DNA of 35,178 nt, taken from the IMG/VR virus record IMGVR_UViG_3300020182_000097, positions 1-35,178 of that record. The stretch is one strand, 5' to 3'. The stretch's first letter is position 1. Each line of letters starts with the position of its first letter. Positions 7,611 to 16,128 of the stretch are shown one piece after another. The notes under the pieces were generated by a model. That model was not told where the DNA came from and ran no database searches. It saw only the letters and a program-made list of their open reading frames with translations. This stretch comes from a virus. A program made the position numbers and the translations under genes.

Positions 7611-7613
7611 ATA

Positions 7614-7859
7614 CTACTCCAATGGTAAGTCTAATTGACCTTCTAGTTTCTTGTTGTTTAACCTAACTCGAAACTTGTCCCTAGCACTATACACAGCTTC
7701 TCCTATTAAGTCAATAGGCACAGAATAGTCAGCTTTATTTAATACCTTGCTAAATTCAATTATCAACTCAGGCCAAGTCTCTATATGAGGATTAACAGAG
7801 AAAGCATTCTCATAAGGAGATTGGTATGTAATTATTGTACTGTCTAATTCTTCATTCAT
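7614..7859 (-). CDS. Small acidic protein, unknown
   Basis: 81 residues, acidic, predicted largely helical in the middle (TWPELIIEFSKVLNKA) with a polar C-terminus. It lies between the homing nuclease and the nucleotidase gene with 1-3 base spacings. No recognisable motif. Confidence 0.65.
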   Translation of the reverse strand: MNEELDSTIITYQSPYENAFSVNPHIETWPELIIEFSKVLNKADYSVPIDLIGEAVYSARDKFRVRLNNKKLEGQLDLPLE

Positions 7860-7860
7860 A

Positions 7861-8544
7861 TTAATTTTCCTCTATTTTATTTAAACTGGCATATTCTCCG
7901 AATAACTCCTTAGCTTTTTCATTATAGACCAAAGCGGCTTTCTTTTCACAGGTGAAGTAACCTAAGTAGTATTTCTTACCATTCTTACTTATCTGAGATA
8001 CCCACTTACCATCTCCTCTACGTAAGCTCACTCCTTTATACATACTAGTAGAGTTTTCAGCAGATCTGGTATTCATCTGATTCTGATTTCTAGTCACCCA
8101 CCTACAATTACTAGGTTCATAGTTACCATCATTGTCTATTCTATCTAGTTGTAAACCTTTTTTGTAACCTCCTATAACATCATTATAGAAATTCTCGAAA
8201 GATTCTAGCCATCTATCACACACAGCGATACCCCTGCCTCCATAATTAAGATAGCTCTTGTTTCCTAAGCTAGTACACCGAATCCTCATATTCTTCCATA
8301 CTATGTAAAGAGGGTGTTTACATAACCCATGAGTAGTTTTTATCTTAGTAATAGATTCCTTATGCAGGCATCCACAGCTCGCTGTATTGCCACTCCTTAA
8401 AGAAGCCCCTAGTACAACCACCTCTACGCCACACTCGCATTTACATAACCACGAGATTTCTCCCTTCTGCCCTCTCTTATTAACCCTCTTAATCACACTT
8501 AACCTCCCGAACGTCTTACCTACAAGGTTAATTACTTTTTTCAT
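7861..8544 (-). CDS. HNH homing endonuclease with C-terminal AP2 domain
   Basis: 227 residues in three parts. A Cys-rich N-terminal module (C34, C36, C38, C57, C59) begins with GKTFGRLSVIKR, usual in phage HNH-AP2 nucleases. The HNH core is at about 131-158, with LDRID, SNCRWVT and NQNQMNT. An AP2 DNA-binding domain is at about 167-223 (MYKGVSLRR..GKWVSQI...YYLGYF). Such proteins are free-standing homing endonucleases that cut related phage genomes and spread their own gene. It overlaps the metallophosphoesterase gene by 17 bases, so it is inserted neatly in the operon without an intron. The target site is not apparent. Confidence 0.9.
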   Translation of the reverse strand: MKKVINLVGKTFGRLSVIKRVNKRGQKGEISWLCKCECGVEVVVLGASLRSGNTASCGCLHKESITKIKTTHGLCKHPLYIVWKNMRIRCTSLGNKSYLNYGGRGIAVCDRWLESFENFYNDVIGGYKKGLQLDRIDNDGNYEPSNCRWVTRNQNQMNTRSAENSTSMYKGVSLRRGDGKWVSQISKNGKKYYLGYFTCEKKAALVYNEKAKELFGEYASLNKIEEN

Positions 8545-9610
8545 ACCTTTTACCTAAATAATCTAAGTCTACAAACATAGGATTGAAGCTACCTTCAATT
8601 ACATTATGTTTAACTACAACACCTCTCCAATGTTTATTACCTTGATATCCCTTGTAGTCCTCATCATGTACATAACAAGCTCCTGCAATAATAGCCCATT
8701 GCTGCTTACCACTGCTGGGAAGGAAACGTGTAGCTACATCTAAGGTTTGCTTATGACCTTGTGTAAATGATTCCCCTACATTCTTTAGTACATTAAGTGC
8801 TGCTCCTCCGTAGGGCTTTCCACTCATGGGGTTCGCCATAAAGTGTACATATGTGACACCATTTACAATCACTGGCTTCAAGAAATCATACACTTCCCAA
8901 CCTTGTTCTTTATATTTGAGATCATCATAGCCAAAGAAGCCGTGTAACTCAGGGTTGGAATCTACGTGCCTCATAATCCTAAACTCATGATTACCTAATG
9001 TAAACACCATACGAGGTTTATATCTGATCTCTCCATACTCAGCTAACTCCTGTTGTTGTAGATCATATAGAGGTTTTAGCAGTACCTGCATACCATCTAT
9101 TGCTGATTTAATATCTTCATGTAATCGCTTACCTTCTGCTGAACGCTTTCCTTTATCATAACTAGATAACGATGGCATGTCTGCATGATCCCCTAGATGA
9201 ATGATTACATCTGGTTTTCGATTAGCAATATACATACCAACCCAGTGTAAATAATCTAAGCTGATGTCTGGCCTTACTTGCGTATCTGGAATGACAAAGT
9301 GTGTACAATCATCTGCAATATCGCCTACTGTAGTTTCAATCTTCATAAGAGGTTTATCAATAACTACCTCATACTTTCTATCAAAATTTGCAGGTGTAGG
9401 TTTTGTATCCTCATATGCTTTAATCATATTATCTACTGCCTTATCGCTCTCATATTCACTCCACCATTTCGTATATGTTCTCTTACTCAAGAAATCTGAA
9501 ATAGTTGATTGTGGTATCTTAGTAATCTCTTCTATCTTATACTGCGTGTATCCACCTTCATCCAACTTAACTACCTGCAACTTCACTTCATCATCTTTTA
9601 AACTACTCAT
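8528..9610 (-). CDS. Calcineurin-like metallophosphoesterase with N-terminal HTH
   Basis: 360 residues. Residues about 8-50 form a helix-turn-helix (YKIEEITKIPQSTISDFLSK). The phosphoesterase core follows, with FVIPDTQVRP (Asp with Gln where His is common), IIHLGDHADMPS (GDxxD), FTLGNHEFRI (GNHE) and GACYVHDEDY with later His residues for the second metal. The fold hydrolyses phosphodiesters using two metals. Podovirus-type phages often carry one in the replication cluster. The HTH suggests DNA-directed action, for example a nuclease, but the substrate is unknown. The ATG overlaps the stop of the small gene upstream. Confidence 0.88.
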   Translation of the reverse strand: MSSLKDDEVKLQVVKLDEGGYTQYKIEEITKIPQSTISDFLSKRTYTKWWSEYESDKAVDNMIKAYEDTKPTPANFDRKYEVVIDKPLMKIETTVGDIADDCTHFVIPDTQVRPDISLDYLHWVGMYIANRKPDVIIHLGDHADMPSLSSYDKGKRSAEGKRLHEDIKSAIDGMQVLLKPLYDLQQQELAEYGEIRYKPRMVFTLGNHEFRIMRHVDSNPELHGFFGYDDLKYKEQGWEVYDFLKPVIVNGVTYVHFMANPMSGKPYGGAALNVLKNVGESFTQGHKQTLDVATRFLPSSGKQQWAIIAGACYVHDEDYKGYQGNKHWRGVVVKHNVIEGSFNPMFVDLDYLGKRYEKSN

Positions 9611-9774
9611 ATATTCTTCCCAATTGTATTTAATTGTGATTTTAGATTAGATACTTCTTGCTGTAATTCTCCTACTGATTTAATTAACTCTTTAAGGAGT
9701 GGATATTTACTACGATCATTCCGCTCTAAGTGGTTTAACTCTTTAATCATTTCTTGTACATAATTATTGGACAT
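9607..9774 (-). CDS. 55-residue coiled-coil protein
   Basis: Translated from a gap: ATG at 9774 just after the stop of the 57-residue gene, with GAGGAGGATTAAC upstream. Residues about 5-20 and 28-50 are helical with heptads (LLKELIKSVGELQQEVSNLK). The stop TGA overlaps the ATG of the metallophosphoesterase, so the two are translationally coupled. It could be an oligomerising partner of that enzyme. Confidence 0.7.
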   Translation of the reverse strand: MSNNYVQEMIKELNHLERNDRSKYPLLKELIKSVGELQQEVSNLKSQLNTIGKNI

Positions 9775-9775
9775 G

Positions 9776-9949
9776 TTAATCCTCCTCTATCAATTCTTCA
9801 AATAAGCAACCTCTATCTTTAAGAAACTTAATAGCTGCATCTTTATAGTATGTTACATCATCCTGTTCTAGTTTATATATCTCCTCTCCATTATGGTAGA
9901 CTAAGGCATCTCCTAAGTTTATTAGTTGTAATTTAGTTTCCTCCCTCAT
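9776..9949 (-). CDS. 57-residue acidic protein
   Basis: Translated from a gap: the ATG at 9949 overlaps the TGA of the HNH gene by ATGA, and TAA is at 9776-9778. The protein is acidic and helical (EEIYKLEQDDVTYYKDAAIK). Gap-free coupling on both sides supports it as a real gene. Function unknown. Confidence 0.7.
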   Translation of the reverse strand: MREETKLQLINLGDALVYHNGEEIYKLEQDDVTYYKDAAIKFLKDRGCLFEELIEED

Positions 9950-10476
9950 ACACTACTCCTCAGTTTATCTTCAACTTGCTTCCTACGTTTAGCTGCATTA
10001 CTATCTGGGATAATACCGCTAGCTTTTAACCACACTTTATCATTACCTTTAATCTTACAAATAGATATAGCCTCCTTAATAACGCTAGCCTCCTCGAATG
10101 TAATACCCATCCTATCTGCATAGCTCTTAATCTTATGTGCTGCCTTTGTGACTAATTGTAGATTATCCTTAGACGCACATAGATGTTCAATGAATGGTAA
10201 TACATCCTCCCAATCTTGTAGACTTACATTACCTTCAATGTGATCTACTTCCAGTTTACTCTTACCTTCCCATTCTCCTGTTAATGCACAATTAGTTCCA
10301 GATTTAGCTCTTCCAGTGTACCCCGCAGGTGGTGGATCACATTGCTCATTCTTAAACTGTAATTTAACTGGGTATTTCTCCCATACAGCACGTCTTAATG
10401 ATCCCCGTAAGAATGTAAAGAAGGATGATTTAGTAGGCCAGATATCTGGGTATAATTCCCAGAGTTTTTTACTCAT
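9946..10476 (-). CDS. HNH endonuclease of the phage replication cluster
   Basis: 176 residues. A basic N-terminal half is followed by a beta-beta-alpha metal nuclease core: CALTGEW, LEVDHIEGN (Asp-His pair) and NLQLVTKAAHKIKS (Asn and final His). The C-terminal third is helical with a KRRKQ stretch. Similar HNH proteins are found next to the exonuclease and DNA polymerase genes in T7-like replication modules and may process recombination or packaging intermediates. Unlike the 7861 gene it has no AP2 domain, so it may be a resident enzyme rather than a homing nuclease. Confidence 0.8.
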   Translation of the reverse strand: MSKKLWELYPDIWPTKSSFFTFLRGSLRRAVWEKYPVKLQFKNEQCDPPPAGYTGRAKSGTNCALTGEWEGKSKLEVDHIEGNVSLQDWEDVLPFIEHLCASKDNLQLVTKAAHKIKSYADRMGITFEEASVIKEAISICKIKGNDKVWLKASGIIPDSNAAKRRKQVEDKLRSSV

Positions 10477-10748
10477 TTAATAATCCCCATACACAACCCA
10501 TCTCCATCCTCATTAATGATATATCTATAGTACCTCCAATCTATACTACTGTTAGAATCAAGTACTTCCTTATACGTATTAGTATCTCTTATATCGTACT
10601 CCTCTTTTAATTGAGCATCAATCCTCTCATCTATATACTTCTTCACCAATCGTAGGCTAGTATTATCTAACATCTTTACATAGGAATTAAGTAGGCTTAG
10701 TTTCCCGCTTACTACGCTTAACTCCAGTAAGGTATATTCTTCACTCAT
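10473..10748 (-). CDS. Unknown small helical protein
   Basis: 91 residues with an N-terminal helical region (LLELSVVSGKLSLLNSYVK), a charged helix near 38-55 and an aromatic C-terminus. It overlaps both neighbours by 4 bases. No family recognised. Confidence 0.7.
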   Translation of the reverse strand: MSEEYTLLELSVVSGKLSLLNSYVKMLDNTSLRLVKKYIDERIDAQLKEEYDIRDTNTYKEVLDSNSSIDWRYYRYIINEDGDGLCMGIIK

Positions 10749-11107
10749 ACCTTATCAGCCCTCACCTTAGCTTGCTCATTACTATAACTACCTCCACTGT
10801 ATCGCTTACTAAGCTTAACAATATTCCCTCGTAGTATCTCTTCTCGTGTTAGTCCCAGTGCAGCTTCGATACCTTGTAAGTAGAAGTAAATATCCCCAAT
10901 CTCTTCAATTACATTTATTAGGTCTAATTCTTTCTGGTAGATAGTGTATTTCTTAATAGCATCTAGTAATTCCCCAGACTCTCCAGATGCCCCTACAGCC
11001 ATGTGTAACAGATGTGCTTGTTCTGGTGTTAGTTCTTGTAGTATATCCTCTCCAGACTTAACCAGATTAGACACCATCTTATTAAACTCTTGTTCTGTAT
11101 TACTCAT
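10745..11107 (-). CDS. MazG-like nucleotide pyrophosphohydrolase
   Basis: 120 residues from the ATG at 11107. The all-alpha MazG metal motif is visible: GASGESGELLDAIKK supplies ExxE and NVIEEIGDIYFYL supplies ExxD on the next helix, with LGLTREEIL and NIVKLSKRY following. The family hydrolyses NTPs or dNTPs to monophosphates, or alarmones such as ppGpp. Single-domain copies are common in phages. An ATG 16 codons upstream would run deep into the preceding gene and is less likely. It works alongside the kinase and nucleotidase genes of this operon. Confidence 0.85.
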   Translation of the reverse strand: MSNTEQEFNKMVSNLVKSGEDILQELTPEQAHLLHMAVGASGESGELLDAIKKYTIYQKELDLINVIEEIGDIYFYLQGIEAALGLTREEILRGNIVKLSKRYSGGSYSNEQAKVRADKV

Positions 11108-11282
11108 AAATATTATATCCCGTATCTGTCCAATAATATTCACCAGACTCTTCATCTAGTTCTACTTCTTTTAACTCTATTAGTCTATCTAATAACTCCA
11201 TAGTAAATCCTGTGAGATACCCCACTCTGGCAGCTAATAGTGTCTCCTTGTTTGGATATTGACTCATACTAAATGTCTTCAT
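11100..11282 (-). CDS. Small acidic protein, unknown
   Basis: 60 residues, acidic, with a helix at about 24-38 (GFTMELLDRLIELKEV) and a Tyr-rich end. It overlaps its neighbours at both ends. The ATG at position 6 is an alternative start, and neither start has a strong ribosome site. Confidence 0.6.
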   Translation of the reverse strand: MKTFSMSQYPNKETLLAARVGYLTGFTMELLDRLIELKEVELDEESGEYYWTDTGYNIYE

Positions 11283-11502
11283 AATCTAATGTACCCTCTA
11301 TTGTTATTTGTTTAATACTGCCTCTTAACTGTATAGATGTAATCATGCCCTCATCATAGTCTATAGTAAATCCCTCTATAAAATCATTGTCAGGGGTTTT
11401 TATAAACTTAATACCTTTAGGTTTATTTGATTTCTCTATCAGGTTAGAGTATGCCTTATCTATAGATTCCATTAAGAAAGTATGTGCTTCATTAGGTGCC
11501 AT
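11269..11502 (-). CDS. Unknown small protein
   Basis: 77 residues. A helical N-terminus (LMESIDKAYSNLIEKS) precedes beta-like sequence. A strong GGAGGAG ribosome site is present at the usual spacing. No family recognised. Confidence 0.7.
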   Translation of the reverse strand: MAPNEAHTFLMESIDKAYSNLIEKSNKPKGIKFIKTPDNDFIEGFTIDYDEGMITSIQLRGSIKQITIEGTLDYEDI

Positions 11503-11505
11503 GGT

Positions 11506-11721
11506 TTACTCCTCCTTAAATAGTTCAGATGGATGATACTTAACTTGCTTTACTGCCTTTTTGAAAAGTTCCTTGTCTACACTAGCTAACTCATCTACTA
11601 ATAACATATCAAATTCCATTCCAGTTATACTAGATGCAGCTTCAATGTATGTATATTCCATATCTTCTACTTCTGGATAAGATGGTTTATCACCTTTGTA
11701 TAGTATTGCTACTTGTTTCAT
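11506..11721 (-). CDS. Unknown small protein
   Basis: 71 residues, opening with a beta strand (QVAILYKG) and continuing with an acidic helical region. No catalytic or binding motif. Its ATG overlaps the upstream stop by 4 bases. Confidence 0.7.
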   Translation of the reverse strand: MKQVAILYKGDKPSYPEVEDMEYTYIEAASSITGMEFDMLLVDELASVDKELFKKAVKQVKYHPSELFKEE

Positions 11722-12134
11722 TGGTTAACACGGCACTTTATTACAAATCTATTATATACTTTAGCCCAGTTGACAAATTCCAGTATAGATTGAAAAATAT
11801 CCTCACTTATATCTTCTTCCTTAATATCCTCTAGGGAGAGTCTTGGATCCTCATTACACCAAGCTTCCAACATTCTGTGAGAAAATAAGAAATGATTATC
11901 TGTTACTTTAAAAAGATATTGACATCCTATCCCTACATTACTTAGTAAGTTATGGGCAGTAATCAATGTTTGACAACTGTAGTACAATTTCATAAACCAG
12001 TTCTTACTGTTATACTCATCTTTTGCAATCTTTAATAAAACTAATACCTCCTGTTGTACCCTCTCTCTTTCTTCTATAATAATAAGACGTAATTCTTTAT
12101 AATCTTCTAATGTTTTATCTATATCAATACTCAT
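11718..12134 (-). CDS. Unknown helical protein
   Basis: 138 residues, largely helical. An acidic N-terminal coiled region (about 1-38) is followed by a segment rich in Leu, Tyr and Cys and an acidic patch (LEDIKEEDISEDI). It overlaps the exonuclease gene by 11 bases. No family recognised. A small partner of the exonuclease is conceivable from position only. Confidence 0.65.
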   Translation of the reverse strand: MSIDIDKTLEDYKELRLIIIEERERVQQEVLVLLKIAKDEYNSKNWFMKLYYSCQTLITAHNLLSNVGIGCQYLFKVTDNHFLFSHRMLEAWCNEDPRLSLEDIKEEDISEDIFQSILEFVNWAKVYNRFVIKCRVNQ

Positions 12135-13254
12135 ATATCACTCCATACTTAGTAAACTCCGTAAACACACTCCGAGTATCATTCTCTACTCTCTGCATAT
12201 TCACCATGACAAATATCTCCTCCAATACACTCAACCAATTTATCTGCATAGAATTCCCTTGCCAATCTTCTGTCACAATAGGCTCTGGATAGAATAACTT
12301 ATACTGCTCTATTACACGTTCTAACCCTTCTTTCTCACTGGTAATATCATGTAATAGTTCATAAGCTTTTACATCTCCAAACTTAATATTTGATTTACAA
12401 GTAGGTTTATAATTATCGGCTTTATCTCCTAGTACTAATTGAGCCAACATGAACTTGTAGCCATACCCTTTTAGTACTTTAGTTTTAGCAGTACCTTGTA
12501 ATTCAATTCTTAACTCGCCTAGTCCTGTACAATCAATAATACCTAAATCACTTTTATCTGGATTGAATGCTTTAACAGGTTGTGCCATAGTATCTTTATC
12601 AATAGCAACAACAACATGATTATCTTTACCATAAGCATCTATAATAACTTGATCATCTACCTCAATACCTTCGACTACCTTAGCTCCTAAATGATCTATA
12701 GCATATTGCCTCATCTCTTTAAAGATAATAGGCTTCTGCATATCATCACGATTACCTTTATACTTCATTAGTTTGGATTTATGTAACCTGAACTCTTCCT
12801 TACCTCCAATGTACATTACATAATCGCTAGCACCTAGTTCTTTTAGTACAGATGTGAGTAGTGTTCTGGCACTGTAGAAGTAGTGAGCTAATGTCTCTTC
12901 ATCTGTAAGTGTATTACCATCTGCATCCTCTTTCTTCTCACGTCTTACACTTTTAACTATAGTGAAATCTTCAAGTGCTAATAGTGGCTTATCTTTCTTA
13001 ATACGTTTCTCGTTCTGCTCTCCTAGCCAGCCTCCTAATACCTTACCTCTGCCTTTAAACTCTGTTACATTCTTAAACTCTTTACTGGTATTAGATTTAG
13101 TATGTGTAGCTGTTATAAAATGTTCATCTGCAACGGCTGCTGCCTTGAATATAATATAATCCCCATCTATAACAGCTACTAGATCATTATCAGGATTAAG
13201 TACATCCCTGATTTTATCGCTATTCTTGTTTGTACCATTCTTCTTCAATGCCAT
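12124..13254 (-). CDS. 5'-3' exonuclease (FEN/PIN-like, T7 gp6-type)
   Basis: 376 residues from the ATG at 13254, which has GAGGAATGATT upstream. Motifs follow the flap-nuclease order: AVIDGDYIIFKAA (first metal Asp), HKSKLMKYKGNR (basic, substrate contact), GIEVDDQVIIDAY, VVAIDKDTMAQ (Asp cluster) and LAQLVLGDKADNYKP, where the G-D-x-A-D-N helix-turn region binds duplex DNA. In T7-like phages this enzyme removes RNA primers and degrades host DNA. It is longer than T7 gp6 (about 300 residues), with an insertion around 80-130 rich in Lys and Glu. It lies directly after the SSB-like gene. Confidence 0.85.
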   Translation of the reverse strand: MALKKNGTNKNSDKIRDVLNPDNDLVAVIDGDYIIFKAAAVADEHFITATHTKSNTSKEFKNVTEFKGRGKVLGGWLGEQNEKRIKKDKPLLALEDFTIVKSVRREKKEDADGNTLTDEETLAHYFYSARTLLTSVLKELGASDYVMYIGGKEEFRLHKSKLMKYKGNRDDMQKPIIFKEMRQYAIDHLGAKVVEGIEVDDQVIIDAYGKDNHVVVAIDKDTMAQPVKAFNPDKSDLGIIDCTGLGELRIELQGTAKTKVLKGYGYKFMLAQLVLGDKADNYKPTCKSNIKFGDVKAYELLHDITSEKEGLERVIEQYKLFYPEPIVTEDWQGNSMQINWLSVLEEIFVMVNMQRVENDTRSVFTEFTKYGVIYEY

Positions 13255-13272
13255 AATCATTCCTCAAATTCA

Positions 13273-13290
13273 TTCCACGTCCTTGTGGAA
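13273..13290. promoter_or_regulatory. Intergenic hairpin between SSB-like and exonuclease genes
   Basis: TTCCAC (13273-13278) and GTGGAA (13285-13290) pair with a 6-base loop. No U run follows on the - strand, so it is not a classical terminator. It could set mRNA stability or reduce readthrough from the highly expressed SSB-like gene to the exonuclease gene. Confidence 0.4.
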
Positions 13291-13298
13291 GGGTTATA

Positions 13299-14456
13299 TT
13301 AATCGTCTAAGTCAAAAGGACATTCATCATCAGCATCTACTTCTGGTTCCGCTTTAGGTGCAGCTTTCTTAGGAGTAGTCTTCTTCTCTGTCTTTGGAGT
13401 CTCATCTGCTTCTACATCCTCTTCAACTTGTTCTGCTGGTTTAGTATTACCTCGTGAAGCTTCATACTCTTCTAAAGCTTTCTGCATCTGAGAGCCTTCG
13501 TAGTTGAGAGCTTTCTTAATACGATCTGTGTAGTACTTGCGTAACTTGATAGCTTCTAGTTGTTCTACTGTAACAGTGTCGAAGTCAATTACTACACCTT
13601 CCTCAAACCCTTCAATAGATAGTGCTGGTACATCATCTAACTCTTTCTGTCGCAAAGCTCCAAAGTCATTACTAGGGAAGAAGGATTCACCACTCGCAGC
13701 TAGTACCTGTAGATATGGACTATTCAATAGATCCACTAAGTAATCAGAATCCTCCATTACTTTCTTATTACCTGTAGCCTTGCAGAGTTTACCTACTGTA
13801 GACTTACTAGAGAATTGAGGTGTAATAGCAAAACCTTTAATATCCTCTTTATAGCTAGGATCTAGATATACACGATAGTTAACAGGATCGCTGTCTTCTG
13901 AATACTTAATAGAAGTCTCTGTTAAATCAGAGATAATACCTAACTCATTATCCTCACCACCGTCATAGATATTAAATGGCAGTTTAAATGGAGTGGTAAT
14001 CTCTTCATAACCATCTACTCCAGCTTTAGCTAGATTTTTATACTTATCCAATTTCTTAGCTTGTGCTAATAGTTCTTCTGCTTCCTCCTCTGAATCTGCA
14101 TAAGTGACATTCTCAATACCATCTTTAGAAGGGAATACCCACTGATCTTTAACGATCTTGAAGTCCATCTTAAATACAGGATGATCTACTTCTTCAAACT
14201 TATCCCATTTATTCTCTTCTAGTTTAGGCAATCCTACAATATCCTCAGCCTTCTCAATAATATCGAATGCTTCGTCTTTAGTAGATACTACAGTAATACC
14301 TTTATCACTCACCTTGAAGCCTTGATGATGTAGTCCTAAATCTACTAATGCTGCAATACGTGCATAGTATGAATCTTCCTCTAATTGTGAATTTACATAA
14401 GCCCAGTCTACATTAGATTGAGATGATGTTTTCTTACTTTTTGCTGCTAAAGCCAT
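13299..14456 (-). CDS. Single-stranded DNA-binding protein-like
   Basis: 385 residues. The start MALAAKSKKTSSQSNVDWAY and the following DSYYARIAALVDLGLHHQG recall the N-terminus of phage SSB-like proteins of replication modules. Another conserved block is LPFNIYDGGEDNELG..., with VNYRVYLDPSYKEDIKGFAI. The C-terminus is a linker rich in Pro, Lys and Glu ending in an acidic tail (DADDECPFDLDD), the usual protein-interaction tip of SSBs. A segment at about 55-130 looks inserted relative to shorter homologues. It would coat ssDNA and organise polymerase and helicase. Confidence 0.7.
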   Translation of the reverse strand: MALAAKSKKTSSQSNVDWAYVNSQLEEDSYYARIAALVDLGLHHQGFKVSDKGITVVSTKDEAFDIIEKAEDIVGLPKLEENKWDKFEEVDHPVFKMDFKIVKDQWVFPSKDGIENVTYADSEEEAEELLAQAKKLDKYKNLAKAGVDGYEEITTPFKLPFNIYDGGEDNELGIISDLTETSIKYSEDSDPVNYRVYLDPSYKEDIKGFAITPQFSSKSTVGKLCKATGNKKVMEDSDYLVDLLNSPYLQVLAASGESFFPSNDFGALRQKELDDVPALSIEGFEEGVVIDFDTVTVEQLEAIKLRKYYTDRIKKALNYEGSQMQKALEEYEASRGNTKPAEQVEEDVEADETPKTEKKTTPKKAAPKAEPEVDADDECPFDLDD

Positions 14457-14516
14457 GTTGTATTTCCTCTTAGTTTAATTTAAATTAATTTATTCATTAT
14501 ATGTGGGTAGTGTTCT

Positions 14517-14819
14517 TTATTCGTAGTACACCTCCACAATTTCTCGTTCTTTTCTCTCTACAAAGTAAGCTGCGTCTAGGTCATATTCTAAATCCATATC
14601 AGACATACAGCCATCTCCTGTGATAATATAGTTATACCAAGCTATGTAGTAACCCTCTAACTCTACTACTACATCTTCAATAATATACCATCTATGTACA
14701 TCTCTTTCACCTGTATATACTACATTAGCATCTTCCAGAAACTCAATCATTATATCTTCGTCAACTTCATAACCTTCTCGAACACAAATTGACTCTAATA
14801 GTTCCTTAACTGTTTCCAT
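14517..14819 (-). CDS. Acidic protein, unknown
   Basis: 100 residues with a strong excess of Glu and Asp (EGYEVDEDIMIEFLEDANVV) and many Tyr near the end. No membrane segment or motif. Located between the SSB-like gene and a basic small protein. Such a charge pattern could mimic DNA, but nothing proves it. Confidence 0.65.
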   Translation of the reverse strand: METVKELLESICVREGYEVDEDIMIEFLEDANVVYTGERDVHRWYIIEDVVVELEGYYIAWYNYIITGDGCMSDMDLEYDLDAAYFVERKEREIVEVYYE

Positions 14820-14823
14820 TACA

Positions 14824-15039
14824 TTACCCTCTTAACTTATTCATTACAGCTTGAATCTGATTCTTATAGCCTAACATATCTACCACAGTAATCTTCCTCC
14901 AGCCTTTCGTATTATGTAATACATGATTGCCAATCATACGTTGCTCCTTATGTACTCTACCATCTGCACCTAAATAACATTTACTTCGGGTAGAATTAAC
15001 ACTAGGGATTCCTCTATGCTTCTGTCGTTTAGTACTCAT
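14824..15039 (-). CDS. Small basic protein, possible nucleic-acid binder
   Basis: 71 residues, very basic, opening STKRQKHRGIPSVNSTRSK and ending NQIQAVMNKLRG. One Cys only, so no zinc finger. Basic composition and position in the replication operon suggest nucleic-acid binding. Confidence 0.65.
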   Translation of the reverse strand: MSTKRQKHRGIPSVNSTRSKCYLGADGRVHKEQRMIGNHVLHNTKGWRKITVVDMLGYKNQIQAVMNKLRG

Positions 15040-15486
15040 TTACTTCTCCTCCTGTAGTTTATAATCACCAACGAAATTAATAACTCCTGACATTGGGCCT
15101 AATTTTCTAGCATCTACATCCTTAATACTATTAATCATACTTTCCTTTGCTTCTAACAGTTTTGACTCTGCATGAGACAGTGAGTTAACAATGGCTGCAA
15201 CTGGAGTATCTGCATTCATTAATGCACCTACTGGATAATCAAAGGTATTTAACCTTTCTTGTAAGCTATCTACACGTAATTGATATTCTTTTATATTCAA
15301 GTGTTGATTCTTAATATTAGAAAGGTCGCTGGAATGGTTAATCCAAGATGCTATTGGTATAATAGAGAACGCTATACCCAAGAATATCATAAATAAACCT
15401 CCGCCTTCATCGTACCTATGGAATGACTTCATGACTCCTAGTATTACTACTATAAAAGCCAATAGCCATAATATATAAAATAACAT
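15040..15486 (-). CDS. Two-helix membrane protein with coiled-coil domain
   Basis: 148 residues. Two membrane helices at about 3-18 and 30-48 are followed by a long soluble region with helical heptads (KEYQLRVDSLQERLN; SHAESKLLEAKESMI). It is likely anchored in the inner membrane with the coiled coil on one side. Expressed early, so not a lysis protein by timing. Possibly superinfection exclusion or membrane tethering of replication, on architecture only. Confidence 0.65.
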   Translation of the reverse strand: MLFYILWLLAFIVVILGVMKSFHRYDEGGGLFMIFLGIAFSIIPIASWINHSSDLSNIKNQHLNIKEYQLRVDSLQERLNTFDYPVGALMNADTPVAAIVNSLSHAESKLLEAKESMINSIKDVDARKLGPMSGVINFVGDYKLQEEK

Positions 15487-15680
15487 TACACTTTCTCCTT
15501 AACAAATAATACAATACCTTCATGTGCTACATTTACTTGACTAATAACTTCATTTTCTTGCATAACTTTTCCTAATGTGAGTTGTTGAGTTAACCATTCA
15601 TATGTTAGTGTTAATCCCTTACCTCCGTCTTCATGCTCGAAATCATTGATGGGAACTTGTGATAGAAATTTAGGCATCAT
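15486..15680 (-). CDS. Unknown small protein
   Basis: 64 residues, mixed alpha/beta, ending in a beta-like GIVLFVKEKV. It overlaps both neighbouring genes. The second Met is an equally good start. No motif recognised. Confidence 0.6.
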   Translation of the reverse strand: MMPKFLSQVPINDFEHEDGGKGLTLTYEWLTQQLTLGKVMQENEVISQVNVAHEGIVLFVKEKV

Positions 15681-16128
15681 TGTTTATAGTCTCCTTTAAT
15701 ACATAGTAACTGGCAGGAAAACCACCAGCATCTTCTTGTTCTTCAATACTAGACCATTCTTCAAGATCTAAGTACTTACATTGTATAGTATTAAATGCAG
15801 ATGTTAATACATTTTTATCTACCACTATATTATTTGAACCCGATACACCCCTTAATAAATCCTTCTCAATATAGTTATTAGTGATATAACTATGAACTCG
15901 TTGTAGTCTCTCTGGATACTTAGCTAGGCTTACTAATTCAAATGCTAAGGGTGGTGCTTCTCCATTTTCATTATATGCTAATAAGGGGTATTTTAATTTT
16001 CCATCTTCTACGAAACCTCCTTCTCTAGCAACATATACTGGAAGTACATATTTACTAACAGATGGTTTACTAATACCAACACTTTTACCTAAGTTCTTAG
16101 CAAATGTCTTAAACTTAAATTTACTCAT
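15670..16128 (-). CDS. Unknown phage protein
   Basis: 152 residues with a basic N-terminus (SKFKFKTFAKNLGKSVG), a central region with Pro-Pro and Leu-rich helix, and an acidic C-terminal third (LDLEEWSSIEEQEDAGG). No family recognised. Overlaps both neighbours by 8-11 bases. Confidence 0.65.
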   Translation of the reverse strand: MSKFKFKTFAKNLGKSVGISKPSVSKYVLPVYVAREGGFVEDGKLKYPLLAYNENGEAPPLAFELVSLAKYPERLQRVHSYITNNYIEKDLLRGVSGSNNIVVDKNVLTSAFNTIQCKYLDLEEWSSIEEQEDAGGFPASYYVLKETINNDA

